DNA of 64,000 nucleotides from Algoriphagus sp. (GCF_024305035.1 NZ_JAMWZB010000012.1:62001-126000), one strand, 5' to 3'. Positions 52,148 to 61,493 are shown, numbered from the stretch's first letter. The notes: generated from the sequence alone by a model not told the origin. Made by a program: numbers and translations.

Positions 52148-52948
52148 ATGTCTAATTTGAGTAACCGTGCAGAGCAACTAGCTGCCTTTGATCGGCTATT
52201 GACCATCATGGATGAACTGCGTGCCCAATGCCCTTGGGACAAAAAGCAAACTACAGAAAGCCTCAGACATCTGACCATTGAGGAGACCTTTGAGCTTTCG
52301 GATGCCATTTTGGAAGGAAATCCTGAAGAGATCAAAAAGGAGCTAGGAGACATTTTGTTACACCTTGTTTTTTATGCCAAAATCGGATCCGAAGAAGGTA
52401 ATTTTGACATGGCTTCCCTAATTCATACGCTTTGTGAAAAACTAATCCGAAGGCACCCTCACATTTATGGAGATACTCAAGCCAAAGATGCCCAGACGGT
52501 CAGTCAGAACTGGGAAAAGATCAAACTTCAGGAAAAAGGCAATACCTCTGTTTTGGGTGGTGTTCCAAAATCCCTTCCCGCTTTGATCAAGGCGATGCGG
52601 ATTCAGGAGAAGGCCCGAGGAGTGGGTTTTGACTGGGAGGAAAAGCAACAAGTTTGGGAAAAGGTAGAGGAGGAAATGCAGGAGTTCAAAAATGAATTTA
52701 ATGCGGCAGAGGAATCTCAAATTGACAAGGTAAAAGCCACTGCCGAATTTGGAGATGTGCTATTTTCCTTGATTAATTATGCCCGGTTTATCGATATCAA
52801 TCCTGAAGAAGCCCTGGAGCGGACCAACCTGAAATTTATCAAGCGATTTCAATACTTGGAAAATGCAGCCAAAGAAGCCGGCAAAAATCTCAGTGAAATG
52901 ACCTTGGCCGAAATGGATGTCTTTTGGAATGAAGCCAAGAAGCTGTAA
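52148..52948 (+). CDS. mazG: Nucleoside triphosphate pyrophosphohydrolase
   Basis: A 266-residue house-cleaning enzyme hydrolysing non-canonical NTPs to NMP and pyrophosphate. It has two tandem MazG domains: the first has CPWDKKQTTESLRHLTIEETFEL and KKELGDILLHLVFYAKI (EExxE...ExxD metal site), the second has KEEVEEEMQEF-like KVEEEMQEFKNEF and TAEFGDVLFSLINYARF. The linker RRHPHIYGD and NWEKIK are canonical. I use MSNLSN as the start; the upstream in-frame Met gives an extension unlike the family. Confidence 0.95.
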   Translation: MSNLSNRAEQLAAFDRLLTIMDELRAQCPWDKKQTTESLRHLTIEETFELSDAILEGNPEEIKKELGDILLHLVFYAKIGSEEGNFDMASLIHTLCEKLIRRHPHIYGDTQAKDAQTVSQNWEKIKLQEKGNTSVLGGVPKSLPALIKAMRIQEKARGVGFDWEEKQQVWEKVEEEMQEFKNEFNAAEESQIDKVKATAEFGDVLFSLINYARFIDINPEEALERTNLKFIKRFQYLENAAKEAGKNLSEMTLAEMDVFWNEAKKL

Positions 52949-52992
52949 AACACAGTAGGCCTAGTCAAAGGGTGGAGTTGAAATTAAATTAA

Positions 52993-53080
52993 AATGAAAT
53001 CGAGCATGACAAATATTCACACCCTGCGATGACTATCCCTCTTAAAAATTCCCTGTGACCCTTGAAATTATGCCTGGAAA
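52993..53080 (-). repeat. Eroded, inverted copy of the 88-bp repeat
   Basis: On the minus strand it reads ATTTCAAGGGTCACAGGGAA ... GATAGTCATC ... GGGTGTGAATATTTGTCATG, ending CTCGATTTCAT. These match, in the same order, ATTTTCAGGGGTCAGATGGAA, ATGATCATC, TGTGTGTCG and TCATGCTCGATTTCAT of the array units at 12.9 kb. It lies in the mazG-ridA gap. The second hairpin is mostly lost (TGA/TCA only). Confidence 0.65.
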
Positions 53081-53153
53081 AAATCGAAGTTTGAATGGGT
53101 AAATTCTCTCCTTTGATCAACTAACTTTACGTCCCTAAAAATAATTAATATCA

Positions 53154-53534
53154 ATGGCTAATTCTATTATTTATACCTCAGAAGCTCCTGCTCCAATCGG
53201 GCCCTATTCCCAAGCAGTTTTGGCGGGAAATACGCTATATGTATCCGGACAGATTCCTTTGGACTCTGAAACGGGCGAACTCATCAATGAAAACATCACC
53301 GAGGAAACCCATGCGGTGATGAAAAATCTGGAAGCTGTCTTAAGGAAAGCAGGATTTGGATTTTCTGACGTGGTTAAATGTACCATTTTCATCAAATCCA
53401 TGGATCAGTTTGGTACGATCAACGAGGCCTATGGACAGTATTTCAAAAGTAATCCTCCGGCCCGAGAGACCGTCGAGGTTAGCCGATTGCCCAAAGATGT
53501 CCATGTGGAAATCTCCTGTATCGCAGTAAAATAA
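53154..53534 (+). CDS. ridA: RidA family enamine/imine deaminase
   Basis: A 126-residue YjgF/YER057c/UK114 protein that hydrolyses reactive enamines and imines made by PLP enzymes such as threonine dehydratase. APAPIGPYSQAVLAGNTLYVSGQIP at the start, the AVLRKAGFGFSDVVKCTIFIKSMDQF centre and the C-terminal NPPARETVEVSRLPKDVHVEISCIA (with the active-site Arg) are diagnostic. Homotrimeric and cytosolic. Convergent with the DUF2867 gene, 15 nt apart. Confidence 0.96.
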   Translation: MANSIIYTSEAPAPIGPYSQAVLAGNTLYVSGQIPLDSETGELINENITEETHAVMKNLEAVLRKAGFGFSDVVKCTIFIKSMDQFGTINEAYGQYFKSNPPARETVEVSRLPKDVHVEISCIAVK

Positions 53535-53549
53535 TTCTTCCCGGCCTGT

Positions 53550-54080
53550 TCATTTGCCTTTAGCGATTGTTTGGCCCAGGTGCCAAAAAATCAGGCGGTG
53601 GGCAGGCTGCATTCCATACCAATATACTTTTCCCCAGATTCCAGCTGGATAAAATTGAATTCGTTGGATTAGTTTGTTTCCTTCGATCTTCCATTCTAAA
53701 CACACTTTTCCCGGCAACTTCATTTCAGCTTCAAGTTGAACGTAAAAAGGCTGCTCTTTTCTTTCTTTAAGCCGCCAAAAATCCAAAACTTCTCCTTTCT
53801 GCAGTTCCCCAAGTGTTTTATCTCCTCCACGAAAACCAACACCACCCAAAAGCTTGTCCAATCCGCCCCGAATTTTCCAAAGCCAGGTACTTCCATACCA
53901 ACCCGTTCTCCCACCAATTCCCAGAAGCTTGTATTGAACCTGGGAAATGTCTTTCAGCGGAAAAATCATTTCTTCTAGGATTGGTTTAGTATTCAAGGGA
54001 AAAGGAGTTAATTTCGTTACCTTATTCAAACAGACCTTGACCAGAATAGTTAGTAAACTGTGAATCTTTTGCCCTTCCAT
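53550..54080 (-). CDS. Stand-alone DUF2867 domain protein
   Basis: A 176-residue protein consisting almost only of DUF2867: LLGIGGRTGWYGSTWLWKIRG, LDKLLGGVGFRGG, LQKGEVLDFWRL, EAEMKLPGKVCLEWKIEG and YWYGMQPAHRLIFWHLGQ are clear. In many bacteria this domain follows an NAD-binding SDR/NmrA domain of about 300 residues; that part is absent here. It resembles SRPBCC-like lipid/ligand binders. The start is uncertain: MEGQK is used, but it overlaps by 21 nt the GTG start of the divergent gene, and the frame stays open upstream. Confidence 0.72.
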   Translation of the reverse strand: MEGQKIHSLLTILVKVCLNKVTKLTPFPLNTKPILEEMIFPLKDISQVQYKLLGIGGRTGWYGSTWLWKIRGGLDKLLGGVGFRGGDKTLGELQKGEVLDFWRLKERKEQPFYVQLEAEMKLPGKVCLEWKIEGNKLIQRIQFYPAGIWGKVYWYGMQPAHRLIFWHLGQTIAKGK

Positions 54081-54545
54081 AGTGAAACACTCGTCAGTGC
54101 ACTCTCCAAAACGGAGGTATTGGAGCAGCTTTCGAGAAAAACCCGGGAGGTCAATTTTTTGGATAAGCGAAGTCATCTTCAGCAGGGACTTGAGTTCAAT
54201 GGTTATGTAGGACGAAGTAGCTTCCGGATTTCGAAAGTTGTCCAAAAAAGCGATACGTTCCTGCCCTTGATTTTAGGAAATGTGGAAGATACTGCCAGAG
54301 GATCGATTTTATTTTTAACCTATCGATTATTTCCTGGCGCCTTGTTTTTTATTCTGTTTTGGTCTATCATTTTGGTGGGCTTTTCCCTGTTTTATTTCTT
54401 GCTTGTCAAAAGCCCAGTTAATGGTGGGATATGCTTGGGATTGGGTGTGATCAACTATGTTTTTGCACTTTTCTTCTTTCATCGACAAGTCAAATCCTCC
54501 CGTACCAAATTTCATGAACTCATTAATCTTCAAGTGAAGGATTAA
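54060..54545 (+). CDS. Hypothetical membrane protein with N-terminal soluble domain
   Basis: A 161-residue protein from a GTG start. An N-terminal soluble part (about 1-90; LPFHSETLVSAL, NGYVGRSSFRISKVV, FLPLILGNVEDTARGSILFL) is followed by two adjacent transmembrane helices (about 97-142: FFILFWSIILVGFSLFYFLL and the next hydrophobic run) and a basic tail. Similar short proteins (FxGxxxxxxFxLxR pattern) occur throughout Bacteroidota, often of unknown function. It is divergent from the DUF2867 gene and 75 nt ahead of fumC. Confidence 0.72.
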   Translation: MNLLPFHSETLVSALSKTEVLEQLSRKTREVNFLDKRSHLQQGLEFNGYVGRSSFRISKVVQKSDTFLPLILGNVEDTARGSILFLTYRLFPGALFFILFWSIILVGFSLFYFLLVKSPVNGGICLGLGVINYVFALFFFHRQVKSSRTKFHELINLQVKD

Positions 54546-54620
54546 CTGTGGGCTTTTTAGGGAAAAAGGCCTTTTGAGATTAATTTAGCGACTCCAAAAT
54601 CAAATACAAACTCCAATACC

Positions 54621-56021
54621 ATGAGCATTCGAATCGAAAAAGACACCATGGGGCCGGTTGAGGTTCCCGCTGACAAATACTGGGGCGCACAGACGCAGCG
54701 ATCCATCAATAATTTCAAAATTGGTGGCGAAAAAAATCGCATGCCCATCGAGATTATTAAGGCCTTTGCCATTCTAAAAAAAGCTGCAGCTCAAACCAAT
54801 GCTGAGCTGGGTGTACTTTCTGAGGAAAAAGCCGATATCATTTCTACGGTTTGTGATGAAATTCTGGAAGGAAAACACGATGATCAATTTCCGTTAGTGG
54901 TTTGGCAGACCGGCTCTGGAACCCAGTCCAATATGAATTCTAACGAAGTCATCGCTTATCGTGCACACGTGCTAATGGGAGGCTCTTTAGAGGATGAGAA
55001 GAAAAAAATTCACCCCAACGATGACGTCAATAAATCCCAATCCTCCAACGATACCTATCCCACAGCCATGCACATCGCCGCTTACAAAATGGTGGTAGAG
55101 ACGACTATTCCGGGTATTCAAAAATTAAGGGATACACTAGATGCAAAGGCAAAAGCCTTTAAAGATGTCGTCAAAATCGGAAGAACGCACTTTATGGATG
55201 CGACACCTTTGACTTTGGGACAGGAATTTAGCGGCTATGTGGCCCAACTTGATCACGGTTTGCGAGCGATTAAAAATACGCTGGCTCACCTTTCTGAACT
55301 TGCACTTGGCGGGACAGCAGTAGGTACAGGATTGAATACGCCAAAGGGCTACTCTGAATTAGTGGCCCAAAAAATCGCGGAATACTCCGGTCAGCCTTTT
55401 GTTACTGCACCAAATAAATTTGAAGCATTGGCAGCTCATGACGGCATGGTCGAAGCACATGGAGCCTTGAAACAAGTAGCGGTATCCCTGATGAAAATCG
55501 CCAATGATATCCGAATGCTTTCATCTGGACCGCGCTCTGGTATTGGAGAGATTTTGATCCCAGAAAATGAGCCCGGTTCTTCCATTATGCCAGGAAAAGT
55601 TAATCCAACACAAGTGGAGGCCATGACTATGGTTGCTGCTCAAGTAATGGGAAATGACGTGGCCATCTCCATCGGCGGATCTAACGGACACTTTGAATTG
55701 AATGTCTTCAAACCCTTGATCGCTGCCAACTTTTTACAGTCGGCTCGCTTAATTGGTGATGCCTGCGTTTCTTTCAATGATAACTGCGCTATCGGCATTG
55801 AGCCGAATACCCCTATGATTCAGCGTCATTTGGAAAATTCATTGATGTTAGTCACCGCCTTGAATACTCATATTGGCTACGAAAATGCAGCAGCCATCGC
55901 CAAAAAAGCCCATAAGGAAGGTTCTAGCTTACGGGAGGCTGCCATTGGGTTGGGATTGTTGACATCTGAGCAGTTTGACCAGTGGGTAAAGCCTGAGGAT
56001 ATGATTGGGAGCTTGAAATAA
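54621..56021 (+). CDS. fumC: Fumarate hydratase, class II
   Basis: A 466-residue homotetrameric, iron-free fumarase of the TCA cycle. [22 protein letters not shown] (about 97-110), [29 protein letters not shown] (His190) and the fumarase/aspartase signature [11 protein letters not shown] (residues 319-329, catalytic Ser) are all present. The C-terminal domain is complete. Own promoter region and terminator suggest a monocistronic gene. Confidence 0.98.
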   Translation: MSIRIEKDTMGPVEVPADKYWGAQTQRSINNFKIGGEKNRMPIEIIKAFAILKKAAAQTNAELGVLSEEKADIISTVCDEILEGKHDDQFPLVVWQTGSGTQSNMNSNEVIAYRAHVLMGGSLEDEKKKIHPNDDVNKSQSSNDTYPTAMHIAAYKMVVETTIPGIQKLRDTLDAKAKAFKDVVKIGRTHFMDATPLTLGQEFSGYVAQLDHGLRAIKNTLAHLSELALGGTAVGTGLNTPKGYSELVAQKIAEYSGQPFVTAPNKFEALAAHDGMVEAHGALKQVAVSLMKIANDIRMLSSGPRSGIGEILIPENEPGSSIMPGKVNPTQVEAMTMVAAQVMGNDVAISIGGSNGHFELNVFKPLIAANFLQSARLIGDACVSFNDNCAIGIEPNTPMIQRHLENSLMLVTALNTHIGYENAAAIAKKAHKEGSSLREAAIGLGLLTSEQFDQWVKPEDMIGSLK

Positions 56022-56089
56022 AGCAGCTTTCTTAGAGAACGATTTTACCCTGAGACATCGGTGTTTCTGTTTAAGGATCAACCTGAAAA

Positions 56090-56120
56090 GCCCTTTCATA
56101 TTAATGGGAGGGCATTTTTA
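56090..56120 (+). terminator. Probable terminator after fumC
   Basis: GCCCTTTCAT pairs with ATGGGAGGGC (two G-T pairs) around a short loop, followed by ATTTTTATTT, 68 nt past the fumC stop. Confidence 0.7.
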
Positions 56121-56839
56121 TTTCAGAAAAATCCAGTTTATAGATTCATACCTTAAGTTTCAACTGTGTTTTCGGCACCAATTTGAGGTATCCGATTCCC
56201 ATTAGAAATCTCCTATTTTGATTTGCTCCCTATGATCAAAAAACCATCTTCGCAAGAGAAAAAATGGAATATTACCCTTTTCATTTATAGCCTTTTAGAT
56301 TGAAATTTTTTAATTGAACATTAAAAGGTAAGTTTGAAGGAATAGAGAAACCTGAACAGTTGGGTTCTGAGAATTTTGCCATTTCCGAAATTACTTTGGC
56401 CGAACCGGTACTAGGTGTTGAAAACAATAGTAACTCGTAAAAACATCTTGATTTAATTGACGTTTTGCCAATCAGGTCATTAACCTTTCGGGTTTTTGGG
56501 TTATTTACCTGTATGGAAAGGTAAAAACCCGATTAAGATCTCTCATTGGCTTGCCTATTTGTGATTTTGACTTGTGGATAGGGTGCATGGCAGTAGAAAT
56601 AGAGCTCCTAAGGGTTCAAGGCTTGAAAGGATTCCAAAGAATCTCGAGTATTCGATGTGAAAATTAGATAAAAGATAACAAACAACTTTCGCAAACATCA
56701 TTTGGAGTATAGCGGGCAGTTCCGAATAACTATGAAAATCAGCATCTTTACGAATGTTGGAGTACGCTTGATACGGCTCAGAAGGCCCAGCGCCCCCTCG
56801 AGTTGAGTCACCTTACCCCTTTCTATAAAACCAACGGAT
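56121..56839. other. 719-nt stretch without a recognisable gene
   Basis: No reading frame with a plausible start and family match was found on either strand. At 56481-56535 the motifs ACCTTTC and CGGGTTTTT are followed by GGAAAGGT and AAAAACCCG, giving two interleaved inverted repeats. A frame near 56730-56840 (LDTAQKAQRPLELSHLTPFY) is open but has a stop upstream and no start. It may be the remains of a lost gene plus the leader of the following lipoprotein. Confidence 0.45.
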
Positions 56840-57256
56840 ATGAAATACCTTCTCTTTTTTTGCTTTGCCCTATTATTTTCCTCTTGCCAGGGAGATCAAT
56901 CACCCACTCGAACGGATCAAAACTTATCACAAAGCCTGGTCGAGAGATCCTGGCTGATTAGCGTCTTTGAAGTCGAGGGAGTCAATCGAACGGGAGATTT
57001 TGAAGGAGTAAATTTTAATTTTTTACCCAGTGGCCAAGTGGAGGTATTTCGAGGAAGCCAATTACTAAACGAAGGAACTTGGAGTACAACAGTGGAGGAA
57101 GGGCGTGTAGTCCTTGAATTTTATTTTTCAGAAAAATCAAACTATGAAGGATTTAATAGAAAGTGGTACCAAACCCTTTTGGGATTTGGTCGAATTACCT
57201 TTAGAGTGGATGATGGTCTTTTAGAGGACCGATTGATTCTACAAAGTACGTATTAA
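56840..57256 (+). CDS. Small hypothetical lipoprotein, lipocalin-like
   Basis: A 138-residue lipoprotein (lipobox LLFSSC, Cys16). The mature part begins with an SLVERSWLISVFEVEGVNRTG segment and continues NFLPSGQVEVFRGSQLLNEGTWS..., the usual layout of the short lipocalin-like / META-type domains of Bacteroidota (strand, FxxxGxv, GxWxxxxxxxxL). No ligand is known. Followed 33 nt later by the cupin lipoprotein, likely co-transcribed. Confidence 0.72.
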   Translation: MKYLLFFCFALLFSSCQGDQSPTRTDQNLSQSLVERSWLISVFEVEGVNRTGDFEGVNFNFLPSGQVEVFRGSQLLNEGTWSTTVEEGRVVLEFYFSEKSNYEGFNRKWYQTLLGFGRITFRVDDGLLEDRLILQSTY

Positions 57257-57289
57257 CAGGTTAATCTTCCGAGCTCAACCACGCATTTT

Positions 57290-57727
57290 ATGAAATCCAG
57301 CTATTTTCCTTCCATTCTAGTTCTTTTAGTCTACGTGTCTTCAAGCTGTCAGCCTTCGAATAAAACAGCACAATCCGAACCTAGTTCTGAGCTTTTGATG
57401 GAGTCGTTTACCTCTTGGAATGGGGACTCGCTACCAGCATATCCCAGTGGAAAACCCAAAATTTCCATTGTTAGAGTCACGATTCCTCCCCATTCAGAAT
57501 TGCCGCGACATTATCATCCGGTCATCAACGCGGGGATTTTGCTTAAAGGAGAATTGACTGTGGTGGATACCGAGGGTAATGAATTGTGCATGAAAGCCGG
57601 AGATCCAATTGTCGAGCTGGTTAATCAAATTCATTTTGGGAAAAATGAAGGAAATGAGCCCGCGGAAATTGTGGTGTTCTATGCCGGAACCAAGGATGAA
57701 GAGATCGTAGTGAAGGAAGGGGATTGA
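57290..57727 (+). CDS. Cupin-domain lipoprotein
   Basis: A 145-residue lipoprotein (lipobox YVSSSC, Cys20) with a single small cupin barrel. The first cupin motif is LPRHYHPVINAGILLKGELTV (His-x-His type metal ligands), the second KAGDPIVELVNQIHFGKNEG. Possible roles are sugar or small-acid binding or isomerisation; the sequence does not decide. It converges on the M28 peptidase gene with a strong hairpin in between. Confidence 0.85.
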   Translation: MKSSYFPSILVLLVYVSSSCQPSNKTAQSEPSSELLMESFTSWNGDSLPAYPSGKPKISIVRVTIPPHSELPRHYHPVINAGILLKGELTVVDTEGNELCMKAGDPIVELVNQIHFGKNEGNEPAEIVVFYAGTKDEEIVVKEGD

Positions 57728-57749
57728 GTCAAGGAATTAACTGGTGATT

Positions 57750-57775
57750 TCCCGTGAGTGGAGGCACTCACGGGA
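57750..57775. terminator. Strong hairpin between convergent cupin and M28 genes
   Basis: A perfect 11-bp stem TCCCGTGAGTG / CACTCACGGGA with a GAGG loop. No T run follows directly on either strand (TAGTAAAAAG on the plus strand), so it is a terminator by position and stability rather than by a full consensus. Confidence 0.55.
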
Positions 57776-57803
57776 TAGTAAAAAGCCATCTTTTGTTTTT
57801 TGT

Positions 57804-59168
57804 TTACCTCCGGATCTGGCGGAAAGGAAATACCACTGCAGATTCATTGCCATCCTTGCCTACAGCGGCCACTCCAAAGTAGTAATTGTCAATGACGATT
57901 CCTTCCAGCGTGTGCTCATTTACCCCTGAAACATAGATAAAGTTATCCCAAGTCGGGGAAGTGGTGAGTCGGAAATAAATCTTATATCCAGCAATATTGG
58001 GATCATTACTTTCTTCCCAAGCTAAAGTGGTAGATGGACGAACTGCTCCGCCTATTCGTACGTCTTTTGGGGCCGGCGGTGCCCAAGCTAAACCTGCAAG
58101 CGAAATCGCATTGACCGCAGTGAGTTTTTCGGCATAATCAAAATTAACACCCTCGATCACATCCCCGTATTCAATTCCATCTTCCACTCGAATATCCTGA
58201 TGCTGTCGATTGTAATTTTCATGGGCTTCCATAATTCTCACTCCGGCAAAGCCCAAGTCGTTAAAAGGACGGTGATGACCTCCCCGACCAAATCGATCTA
58301 AGCGATAAATCATCATAGGATTCATCTCAGGCATGTAAGTTTTTACCTGATGGTGGATATAACGCGCCAATTGTCTGGAGATGCCGTCGACTTCTCCACC
58401 AGTAAATCGTCTGGCTCTTCTTTCTTGTTCGGTTTCATTGGCTGGGGTTGGTTCTGAGAAAATCCGAAAGGTTCGATTGTCAATTACTCCATCCACGCCC
58501 TCAATATTTCCAATCATATCATTATTCAGAATCCCAACAATATCCCATCCGTTTTCTTGAGCGTATCTTGCCAGGCCAGCTCCCCCAAATAGTCCTTGCT
58601 CCTCACCGGACAAGCCGACGAAAGCAATGCTGTGCTTAAACTTATATTTAGAAAGCACCCGAGCTGCTTCTAGGGTACCCGCCATTCCTGATGCATTGTC
58701 ATTGGCTCCGGGGGCGTCGATCTCAAAATCCATTGTATTGGAAGCCCTCGAGTCAATATCTCCCGACATAATCACATGTGAATTTGGGTAATCAGTGCCT
58801 CGTAAAATGGCCACCACATTCACGACATAAGCATCTTTGGGTACTCGGGCATTTCCTTCTTTGGTTACCAAATCTTTTTGATAAAAAACCTCTAAACAGC
58901 CTCCACAGGCTGCGGAAATCTTTTCAAATTCCGCTTTGATCCACCTGCGGGCTGCTCCTATGCCGCGCGTAGAAGAAACCGTATCCGAAAAAGTGTTTCG
59001 GGTTCCAAATCCTGCCAAAGTACGAATATCTCCTTCAATGCGCTCTGCGGAGGTATTTTCGATAATCTCATAAATCCGAGGATCGAGTTGAGGAGGAGCT
59101 TGCTGTGAATAGCTAAGACCGATGACTGCAAAAAACAAAATGGGAATTAAGATGCGGAGTGATTTCAT
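57804..59168 (-). CDS. M28-family metallopeptidase, secreted, with C-terminal FnIII-like domain
   Basis: A 454-residue exported peptidase; the signal peptide ends near SYSQQ. The catalytic core covers about residues 35-350: MSGDIDSRASNTMDF (Asp139), APGANDNASGMAGTLEAAR (bridging Asp157) and LSGEEQGLFGG (Glu189/190, base and ligand). In place of the usual His-x-Asp the first metal motif has Asp137-Ile-Asp139, a variant I have seen in Bacteroidota members. The last 90 residues (DVRIGGAVRPSTTLAWEESNDPNIAGYKIYFR) look like a fibronectin-III-type domain. It likely acts as an aminopeptidase in the periplasm or at the surface. Confidence 0.87.
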   Translation of the reverse strand: MKSLRILIPILFFAVIGLSYSQQAPPQLDPRIYEIIENTSAERIEGDIRTLAGFGTRNTFSDTVSSTRGIGAARRWIKAEFEKISAACGGCLEVFYQKDLVTKEGNARVPKDAYVVNVVAILRGTDYPNSHVIMSGDIDSRASNTMDFEIDAPGANDNASGMAGTLEAARVLSKYKFKHSIAFVGLSGEEQGLFGGAGLARYAQENGWDIVGILNNDMIGNIEGVDGVIDNRTFRIFSEPTPANETEQERRARRFTGGEVDGISRQLARYIHHQVKTYMPEMNPMMIYRLDRFGRGGHHRPFNDLGFAGVRIMEAHENYNRQHQDIRVEDGIEYGDVIEGVNFDYAEKLTAVNAISLAGLAWAPPAPKDVRIGGAVRPSTTLAWEESNDPNIAGYKIYFRLTTSPTWDNFIYVSGVNEHTLEGIVIDNYYFGVAAVGKDGNESAVVFPFRQIRR

Positions 59169-59291
59169 GCTTTGGTGATTTTAGAATGGAAAGATCAGAA
59201 AAAGAGTAGTCCAGAAAAAAATAAATCTATATAAGCGGATAAAAATGGATTTCCTAAGAAGCTAAATCCTCAAAAAGGGAGTGAAATATCC

Positions 59292-59957
59292 TCAACTTCT
59301 CCACAAATAAGGAAACAAAATGTAACCCGCAGCGGCCACAATTGCATTAATTGCCAAAAGACTAAGCAACTTATCGGTACTTACCGACCAATCCAATCCA
59401 TCCAAGGCATTTTTCGATATTCGAATGGCCATCAGTAATATTGGGATAATCACCGGAAAGCTTAAAATAGCCATCAAAGTTGCATTATTTCCAGCTTTGG
59501 CGGCAATTCCTGAGACCATGGTCAAGCTTGCCGAGAAACCCATTGCTCCCAAAATTAGATTCAATAAAAATAAGCCTTGGTCCTGAACGGGATTGCCCAA
59601 AATGACCGAAAAAACACCGTATCCCAATAAGGCTAAAATTAGGGTCAATCCAGTATTGTAAATCATTTTGGATAAAATAATTGCTTCTGGCGAGGCAATC
59701 ATGTAATAATAAAGTTGCCTTCCGGTATGCTCCTGTACAAAACTCTTAGCCACGGCATTGACCGCTGAGAAAAGAATGATAATCCAGTAAAGTGCATTCC
59801 AAGTTGGGATGGCTAAATTTCCCATTTTGGCTCCTACACTCAAGTAGGTGATAAAAACTGCCGATACCACATAGAGCAAAATGCCATTCAGGGCATATTT
59901 TTGCCTCCACTCGAGCGTGATTTCTTTTCGGATCAGAATTCCGATTTCCTTTAGCAT
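59292..59957 (-). CDS. ccmB: Heme exporter protein CcmB
   Basis: A 221-residue inner-membrane protein with six hydrophobic helices, the permease-like subunit of the CcmABC complex used in cytochrome c maturation. RKEITLEWRQKYALNGILLYVVSAVFITYL at the N-terminus and the VAKSFVQEHTGRQLYYYMIASPEAIILSKMIYN block are characteristic. No ccmA or ccmC is visible in the window; it is 24 nt downstream of the amidase on the same strand, and ccmC is often next in this phylum but no gene follows here before the M28 peptidase. It fits the c-heme protein at 12.1 kb. Confidence 0.9.
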   Translation of the reverse strand: MLKEIGILIRKEITLEWRQKYALNGILLYVVSAVFITYLSVGAKMGNLAIPTWNALYWIIILFSAVNAVAKSFVQEHTGRQLYYYMIASPEAIILSKMIYNTGLTLILALLGYGVFSVILGNPVQDQGLFLLNLILGAMGFSASLTMVSGIAAKAGNNATLMAILSFPVIIPILLMAIRISKNALDGLDWSVSTDKLLSLLAINAIVAAAGYILFPYLWRS

Positions 59958-59981
59958 GGCTCAAAGATAGGACTTCCCAAC

Positions 59982-61493
59982 TTATTTTGGTGACCTGCGG
60001 TGATTGGTGCCCTGCTCATAAGAATAAGTCAAGCGAATCAAAGTCCCTTCATCAAACATTCGGCCTAGAAATTGTAAACCTGCGGGTAAATTTCCTGAAA
60101 CAAATCCCATGGGAACGGTAAAGGCTGGCTGTCCTGTATGCGGAGCGATGATTTGAGAATTATCCCCCCGATATTCCTGCTGAAAGCGATCAATTTTTGC
60201 TGCCGGATGATTCCAACTCGGATAAACCAATGCATCCAAATTCAAAGAATCCATGGTTTTTTCGATGGCTTGGCGAAAAGCAATTCTCCTTGGATCGGTA
60301 AAGGCATCTCCACACGGATCTTCCTGTTCTTGTCTTTGGTTTGAGGAAAACTGCTGCAGTCTGGATTTTGCAAATTCGGAGCGGGTACCCACCCGAATCA
60401 CATCTTCTAACCTGGACATCGAGTCCCGCTTGACGTAAGTTTGCAGAAAATCTTCCAAATCCTGCTTAAAAGTTCCACACCATTGATTTTGACGGAGTTC
60501 AGCAAAATTTTCCACTTCAACAGAATCAAGGATCTCCGCTCCTAATTTTCCCAAGTCTTCTAGTGCTTGATTAAATAGATTAGAAATTTCCGGATGAGGA
60601 TCATTTTCACTCAAGGTCCGGAAAACCCCAATTCGAGCACCCTTCAATCCATTTTCATCCAAAAAAGTCTGATAGCTGGCCGGAATTTTTCCATTTGAAT
60701 TTGCCGTGATTGGGTCTTTTTCATCGTAGCCAGCAATAACATCCAGCATTCGAACAGCATCCTCCACTGTCCGAGTCATCGGTCCGACGACGTCATTTCT
60801 GAGGTAAAGTGGTACAATTCCTTCGCGGCTGATCAGGCCCAGTGTGGTTCTAAAGCCTACCAAAGCATTATGGGAGGATGGCCCACGGATCGAATTTCCG
60901 GTATCTGTTCCCAGTCCAATTGTTCCAAAGTTTGCGGCAATTCCAGCTCCTGTACCACCACTGGATCCTGCGGGTACATGGTCTAGGTTATAGGGGTTTC
61001 GGGTAGTCCCTTGAGTCGAGCTTTCCGAATGCATGGGACTAAATGCCCACTCGGCCATATTAGTTTTGGCTAAAACAATTGCTCCGGCCTCTTCGAGCTC
61101 TTTGATGATGAATGAATCTGTTTTTGGAATAAAATCCGCCAAAGCCAAAGCTCCTGCCGTAGTGGGGAGTCCGAGGGTATTGATATTGTCTTTGACCAAA
61201 ACAGGAATGCCATGCAGGGGTCTCAATTTACCGGTTTTGACAAATTCTTGATCCAGTTGCCGAGCTCGAATGATTGCCGCTGGATTGATGACAGAAATGG
61301 CATTGAGTAGTGAATCGGATTCCTCAATTCGCAAAATGTAGGCTTCGACCAGTTCCTCAGCGGTATATTTCTTGGTAAGAAAAGCCTGATGAATTTCCGA
61401 AATACTTAGCTCTTCTACCGAGAGCGGGGATTTTTCGGTTGCGCAAGCCCCTAATATCCAGCTTGTGAAAACGAGGTAACAGAAATTTTTCAT
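59982..61493 (-). CDS. Amidase signature family lipoprotein
   Basis: A 503-residue amidase with the Ser-cisSer-Lys triad: Lys101 in VLVKDNINT, cis-Ser178 in PAGSSGGTGAGIAA and nucleophile Ser201 in TDTGNSIRGPS. The signal has a lipobox LGAC (Cys17), so the enzyme is probably envelope-anchored, unlike cytosolic GatA. It may hydrolyse amides, peptides or related bonds from outside; no GatB/C partner or substrate clue is near. C-terminal PAGLQFLGRMFDEGTLIRLTYSYEQ is typical. Confidence 0.92.
   Translation of the reverse strand: MKNFCYLVFTSWILGACATEKSPLSVEELSISEIHQAFLTKKYTAEELVEAYILRIEESDSLLNAISVINPAAIIRARQLDQEFVKTGKLRPLHGIPVLVKDNINTLGLPTTAGALALADFIPKTDSFIIKELEEAGAIVLAKTNMAEWAFSPMHSESSTQGTTRNPYNLDHVPAGSSGGTGAGIAANFGTIGLGTDTGNSIRGPSSHNALVGFRTTLGLISREGIVPLYLRNDVVGPMTRTVEDAVRMLDVIAGYDEKDPITANSNGKIPASYQTFLDENGLKGARIGVFRTLSENDPHPEISNLFNQALEDLGKLGAEILDSVEVENFAELRQNQWCGTFKQDLEDFLQTYVKRDSMSRLEDVIRVGTRSEFAKSRLQQFSSNQRQEQEDPCGDAFTDPRRIAFRQAIEKTMDSLNLDALVYPSWNHPAAKIDRFQQEYRGDNSQIIAPHTGQPAFTVPMGFVSGNLPAGLQFLGRMFDEGTLIRLTYSYEQGTNHRRSPK

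Noticed and set aside
56716..56890. Open frame reading LDTAQKAQRPLELSHLTPFY before the 56.8-kb lipoprotein
   Set aside because: No start codon, a stop shortly upstream, and it runs out of frame into a well-supported lipoprotein gene.
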